The position numbers were made by a program, and so were the translations under genes. From positions 1-37,999 of the forward strand of contig QJVY01000017.1 of NCBI GenBank assembly GCA_003235555.1: DNA of 37,999 nt, in the 5' to 3' direction. Position 1 is the first letter of the stretch; every line of letters begins with the position of its first letter. Source of the DNA: Ignavibacteria bacterium (GTDB taxonomy: Bacteria; Bacteroidota; Ignavibacteria; UBA10030; SZUA-254). The notes beneath the pieces were generated by a model. That model was given only the letters and a program-made list of their open reading frames with translations. It was not told the origin of the DNA and did no database searches. This document shows, piece by piece, positions 35,108-37,999 of this stretch.

Positions 35108-36280
35108 TCAGCCTTCCGGTTTTTCTGTCGGTTGTTGTTGTGCGAGGGTCCCCCGTGGTCCGCCCGGGAAAAAGGCGGTGAGGACCAGTTTGTCGATGTC
35201 GTCGATGAGCCGGGTGGTCTCCCGTGGGTGTTTCGCGATCGCGAGTTCGTAGTAGCTGCCCGCCCCGATCGCGAGGAAGCGGAGCTTCAGCGCCAGGACC
35301 CCGGTCAGTGCGAGCAGGATCAGGATGGTGAAATACTGCCCCGCGTGCGCCAGGGTGCTGTACCCTGCGAGGGTGTCGCTGTAGGCGAACCCCAGGTGAT
35401 GGAACACCTCCAGGCATTCCGCCACTCCCAGGCCCAGCAGGATCTTGTCGAGGTACGACTGCACCGGCCGGCCGGACCGGTAGATGGAGATGAGTAAAAG
35501 TACGATGATCCCGGCGCCGACCGCGTGCACGCCGGCGACCGATATTTCCACGGGCCTCCAGAAGAGCGTCGTATAATTGAGGTCGGAGAGGTACGGCGCG
35601 TATGTATCGACCTTCTCGCTGATCTGGTCGGGGGTCTTGGCGTCCCACCCGTGTTCGATGAGCCCCGCCCTGATCGCCGCGGGCGTCGGATCGACGCCAT
35701 TGCCGGTCAGCTCCCCGGCCATCCATTTCACGACCCTGAAATCCCGGTACGCGGGTTCCTCATAGATGCTCCGGGGATTGACGGCGTTCCGCCCGAGAAA
35801 GGGCGTGACCACCATGACCGCGATTGCCGCCGCCGCGAGATATTTCCGCAGGGGTGCATTCGTCCGAAAATAATAGTCGATCCCGATGAAGACAATCGTG
35901 AACGCGGACATGAGGGGGGGGATGACATGGTTCAGGTAGAGGTGGGTGTAAAACTGCGCCCGGGCGTCCCCCGGCAGTATGGATGTGCCGATGTATGAGC
36001 TGAGCAGCATGAAGGGTGTCAGGCCGAACAGGACAGTGAAGTTCAACCACAGGAGCATCTGGCTGCCCCTGCTCATCCGGAAAAGGTGATAGCAGATGAG
36101 AGCCATCAGCGACTGGGTGAACACGTTCACGAAACCAATCCACCCGAAGTCGCGGTGTGGCACCTCCATCGCGAGCCTCAGGAGAACAAAGATCGCCAGC
36201 CAGGTGAGGAGTATTTTCTTTTCAAGCCGCAAGGTCGTTCGGGATGTCTCGGGGATTACAATAATGTCAAATATATCCAA
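35108..36280 (-). CDS. Multi-TM integral membrane protein of unknown function, possible sensor
   Basis: 390-aa ORF, TTG start in the track; several hydrophobic segments (ILLTWLAIFVLLRLAM, LWLNFTVLFGLTPFMLLSSYI, YLAAAAIAVMVVTPFL, GVHAVGAGIIVLLLISIY, FTILILLALTGVLALKL); stop 1 nt from the ATG of the regulator. Confidence 0.75.
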   Translation of the reverse strand: MDIFDIIVIPETSRTTLRLEKKILLTWLAIFVLLRLAMEVPHRDFGWIGFVNVFTQSLMALICYHLFRMSRGSQMLLWLNFTVLFGLTPFMLLSSYIGTSILPGDARAQFYTHLYLNHVIPPLMSAFTIVFIGIDYYFRTNAPLRKYLAAAAIAVMVVTPFLGRNAVNPRSIYEEPAYRDFRVVKWMAGELTGNGVDPTPAAIRAGLIEHGWDAKTPDQISEKVDTYAPYLSDLNYTTLFWRPVEISVAGVHAVGAGIIVLLLISIYRSGRPVQSYLDKILLGLGVAECLEVFHHLGFAYSDTLAGYSTLAHAGQYFTILILLALTGVLALKLRFLAIGAGSYYELAIAKHPRETTRLIDDIDKLVLTAFFPGGPRGTLAQQQPTEKPEG

Positions 36281-36343
36281 TATATTACGAAATATCCACC
36301 ACCGACAGGTCGTATTTAAATATTACGGAAACTCGAAATAATA

Positions 36344-36372
36344 TTGACTTTTGTACTAATTCGCGATATATT
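36344..36372 (+). promoter_or_regulatory. Sigma70-like promoter TTGACT-N17-TATATT
   Basis: Boxes at 36344-36349 and 36367-36372 in an AT-rich divergent intergenic region. Confidence 0.75.
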
Positions 36373-36394
36373 CAAAAAACAACAGGGCGGGAAT

Positions 36395-36655
36395 ATGTTC
36401 AAGAACAGCTCCACATTTTACAGGCTCGTCATCCATTCCATCGGCGTATTGGTCCTGGTCGGCGTACTGGGGTCTACCGCCATCAGCGGGGAAGGAATAC
36501 TCTCGACGGTCGTTCAGACGCTCTACGAGGCGACGTTTGGAACCGGCACGGTGGAGACCACCACGGAGGGCACGAGCCCGCTGTCAAACCCTCCTCCGGC
36601 GCCGATGTCCAGCGGTCCGGGCGATAATCCCCCACCCCCAGATTCTTTGCGGTAG
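36395..36655 (+). CDS. Small exported or membrane-anchored peptide with Thr/Pro-rich tail
   Basis: MFKNSSTFYRLVIHSIGVLVLVGVLGSTAISGEGILSTVVQTLYEATFGTGTVETTTEGTSPLSNPPPAPMSSGPGDNPPPPDSLR; GGGCGGG about 7 nt upstream and a near-consensus promoter. Confidence 0.6.
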   Translation: MFKNSSTFYRLVIHSIGVLVLVGVLGSTAISGEGILSTVVQTLYEATFGTGTVETTTEGTSPLSNPPPAPMSSGPGDNPPPPDSLR

Positions 36656-36663
36656 GCGAAGAA

Positions 36664-36738
36664 AAGGCTCCCGCGCATGTGTCCCCCATCCGGTCGTTTC
36701 GCAGCGGCCGGGCCTCACAGAAACGGGAGCCTTATTTT
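36664..36738. terminator. Bidirectional terminator-like hairpin with a long loop
   Basis: AAGGCTCCCG (36664-36673) pairs with CGGGAGCCTT (36724-36733); T-rich tails on both strands. Confidence 0.65.
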
Positions 36739-37466
36739 CCGTGCAACGATTCCCGCAACATTGCGGTGATCTGGGGTTTATAGGTCAGGATAATCGATTC
36801 CGAGACCGAGCGGGTGAGCCTCGTCAGGAGGTTCCCCAGCGTCAGGTTTACCGCGAGGTGCGCCAGCGCGGAAATCCAGCAGATTGTGAAAAACGTCCTG
36901 ACCTCCGATCCGCCCCCCGCGAACATCACCGATGAACCGACGAGAGTCAGGATGGTGAAGGTGAACGTCCCGTAGTTCATCACCCAGTACCAGATCCAGT
37001 ACCTGAAAATCCCGCTCTCCATCAGGGTATCGAAAAGCCTGAAATTATCGGCCAATTTCGAAAAGATGGCCCTGATCACCGAGTATTTCTCATCCTCCCC
37101 CAGGTCCGCCGGAAAGGACCGGTCTCCCGCTTCCAGGACCCGCACGAGCGCCTGAAAGATGATTTCGTTCGATTTGTCCAGGAACCCGAAAAAACGCTGA
37201 TCTAGCCAGATATGCATGGCGCTGAGCCTGTGAACCCGGCTGACGATGAAATATGTCAGTCCGAAAAGGACCAGGAAACAGAGAGTCAGTAGCCCGGCCG
37301 GGTAGGGTACACCGGAAAGAAGGGTAACGGTCTTTCTCAACCCGAACGAGAGCGACAGAACCCCCCCCGAAAGAAGGACAAGATACACCGCCAGGGAGAT
37401 TTTGATCGTCCGTTCGAGACTTGAAAAATAGGCGTATTGCCCTCTTTCACTATCGCTGATGGCCAT
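36732..37466 (-). CDS. Four-TM-like membrane protein of unknown function
   Basis: MAISDSERGQYAYFSSLERTIKISLAVYLVLLSGGVLSLSFGL...; two hydrophobic hairpins flanking a soluble region. Confidence 0.75.
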   Translation of the reverse strand: MAISDSERGQYAYFSSLERTIKISLAVYLVLLSGGVLSLSFGLRKTVTLLSGVPYPAGLLTLCFLVLFGLTYFIVSRVHRLSAMHIWLDQRFFGFLDKSNEIIFQALVRVLEAGDRSFPADLGEDEKYSVIRAIFSKLADNFRLFDTLMESGIFRYWIWYWVMNYGTFTFTILTLVGSSVMFAGGGSEVRTFFTICWISALAHLAVNLTLGNLLTRLTRSVSESIILTYKPQITAMLRESLHGK

Positions 37467-37678
37467 ATCCGTCGTGGAACATAGTGATTTTAGCCGGCCC
37501 GAACAACCATGGTTTTAAACAACCCGTTAAACCCCCGGTATTTCAAGATGTTGCGGCAGGTCACCCTGTGATTGAGGACACAGCCTGGGCGGGAAAAAGC
37601 GGGTAATTTAGTACAGTCAATGCGGATGGTACGCAGCTAACTCATAGAAGAAATTCATCACCACCACCAGGAGTGTAC

Positions 37679-37999
37679 ATGGATCCCCAGCAGGCACTGG
37701 TATGTCTCAATTTCGGCCGCGTCGACGGCGAATCTGACAACAGGTTCAACACCTGCTTCATCGGAACCGAAATGCTTCGGAGCATGCTCCAGCCCCAGCA
37801 CACACTCCTCGTCGGGAACAAGGGGTCGGGAAAGAGCGCGATCTGCAGGCTCCTCATCGAGGACCTTTCGAAAGTCAAACCCCTGTTGCCGAAGAATTTC
37901 AACGCGATCTTCTGCATCCCCTCCTACGGCCTCCAGACCGAGGAGGACGTCCCGGAGATGACCCTCAGGGAACTCTCCCCCGAGACGGTGGACGATTTC
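37679..37999 (+). CDS. P-loop ATPase (possibly Sll1717/KAP-like), truncated by window edge
   Basis: ATG 37679 with AGGAG; MDPQQALVCLNFGRVDGESDNRFNTCFIGTEMLRSMLQPQHTLLVGNKGSGKSAICRLLIEDLSKVK... open to the window edge; Walker A GNKGSGKS. Confidence 0.75.
   Translation, partial: MDPQQALVCLNFGRVDGESDNRFNTCFIGTEMLRSMLQPQHTLLVGNKGSGKSAICRLLIEDLSKVKPLLPKNFNAIFCIPSYGLQTEEDVPEMTLRELSPETVDDF

Noticed and set aside
1-37999. tRNA or rRNA genes
   Set aside because: No tRNA cloverleaf/TPsiC-like motif or rRNA core sequence was recognised in the intergenic regions by eye; tRNAscan-SE and Infernal would be decisive.

Overview
Window of about 38 kb from a GC-rich bacterial genome. Type IX-type C-terminal sorting sequences ('NYPNPFNP...') on two large secreted proteins suggest the FCB/Bacteroidota-Ignavibacteria side. 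No rRNA, tRNA, CRISPR array or intact mobile element was recognised. Main contents, left to right: (i) a CBM9-like/DUF5916-type protein running off the left edge, which the ORF track does not list; (ii) a decayed tyrosine-recombinase fragment; (iii) a Mug-like DNA glycosylase with a substituted catalytic motif; (iv) a YchF-family P-loop protein; (v) a pentaheme cytochrome lipoprotein and a beta-propeller with a Cx4CH motif; (vi) a tight three-gene cassette of D-2-hydroxyacid dehydrogenase, PEP mutase and ATP-grasp ligase, which looks like a compact phosphonate pathway without a recognisable phosphonopyruvate decarboxylase; (vii) a TolC/MFP/RND/PII-like/DUF2892 efflux operon; (viii) a 1966-aa PKD/SdrD-like secreted protein preceded by a promoter, a 31-codon ORF and an intrinsic terminator; (ix) a single-CxxCH outer-membrane beta-barrel (Cyc2-like architecture) followed by two cytochrome-like genes; (x) a BNR-repeat protein, a LolA-like protein and an RhlE helicase; (xi) a secreted protein with three tandem cupredoxin domains; (xii) a translationally coupled multi-TM protein and degenerate NtrC-like/Fis regulator, divergent from a small exported peptide; (xiii) a 4-TM protein divergent from a P-loop ATPase truncated by the right edge. 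The best candidates for something new are the phosphonate cassette, the cytochrome-barrel fusion locus, the tri-cupredoxin protein and the small peptide/multi-TM/regulator module. All family calls are by eye; no database search was run.
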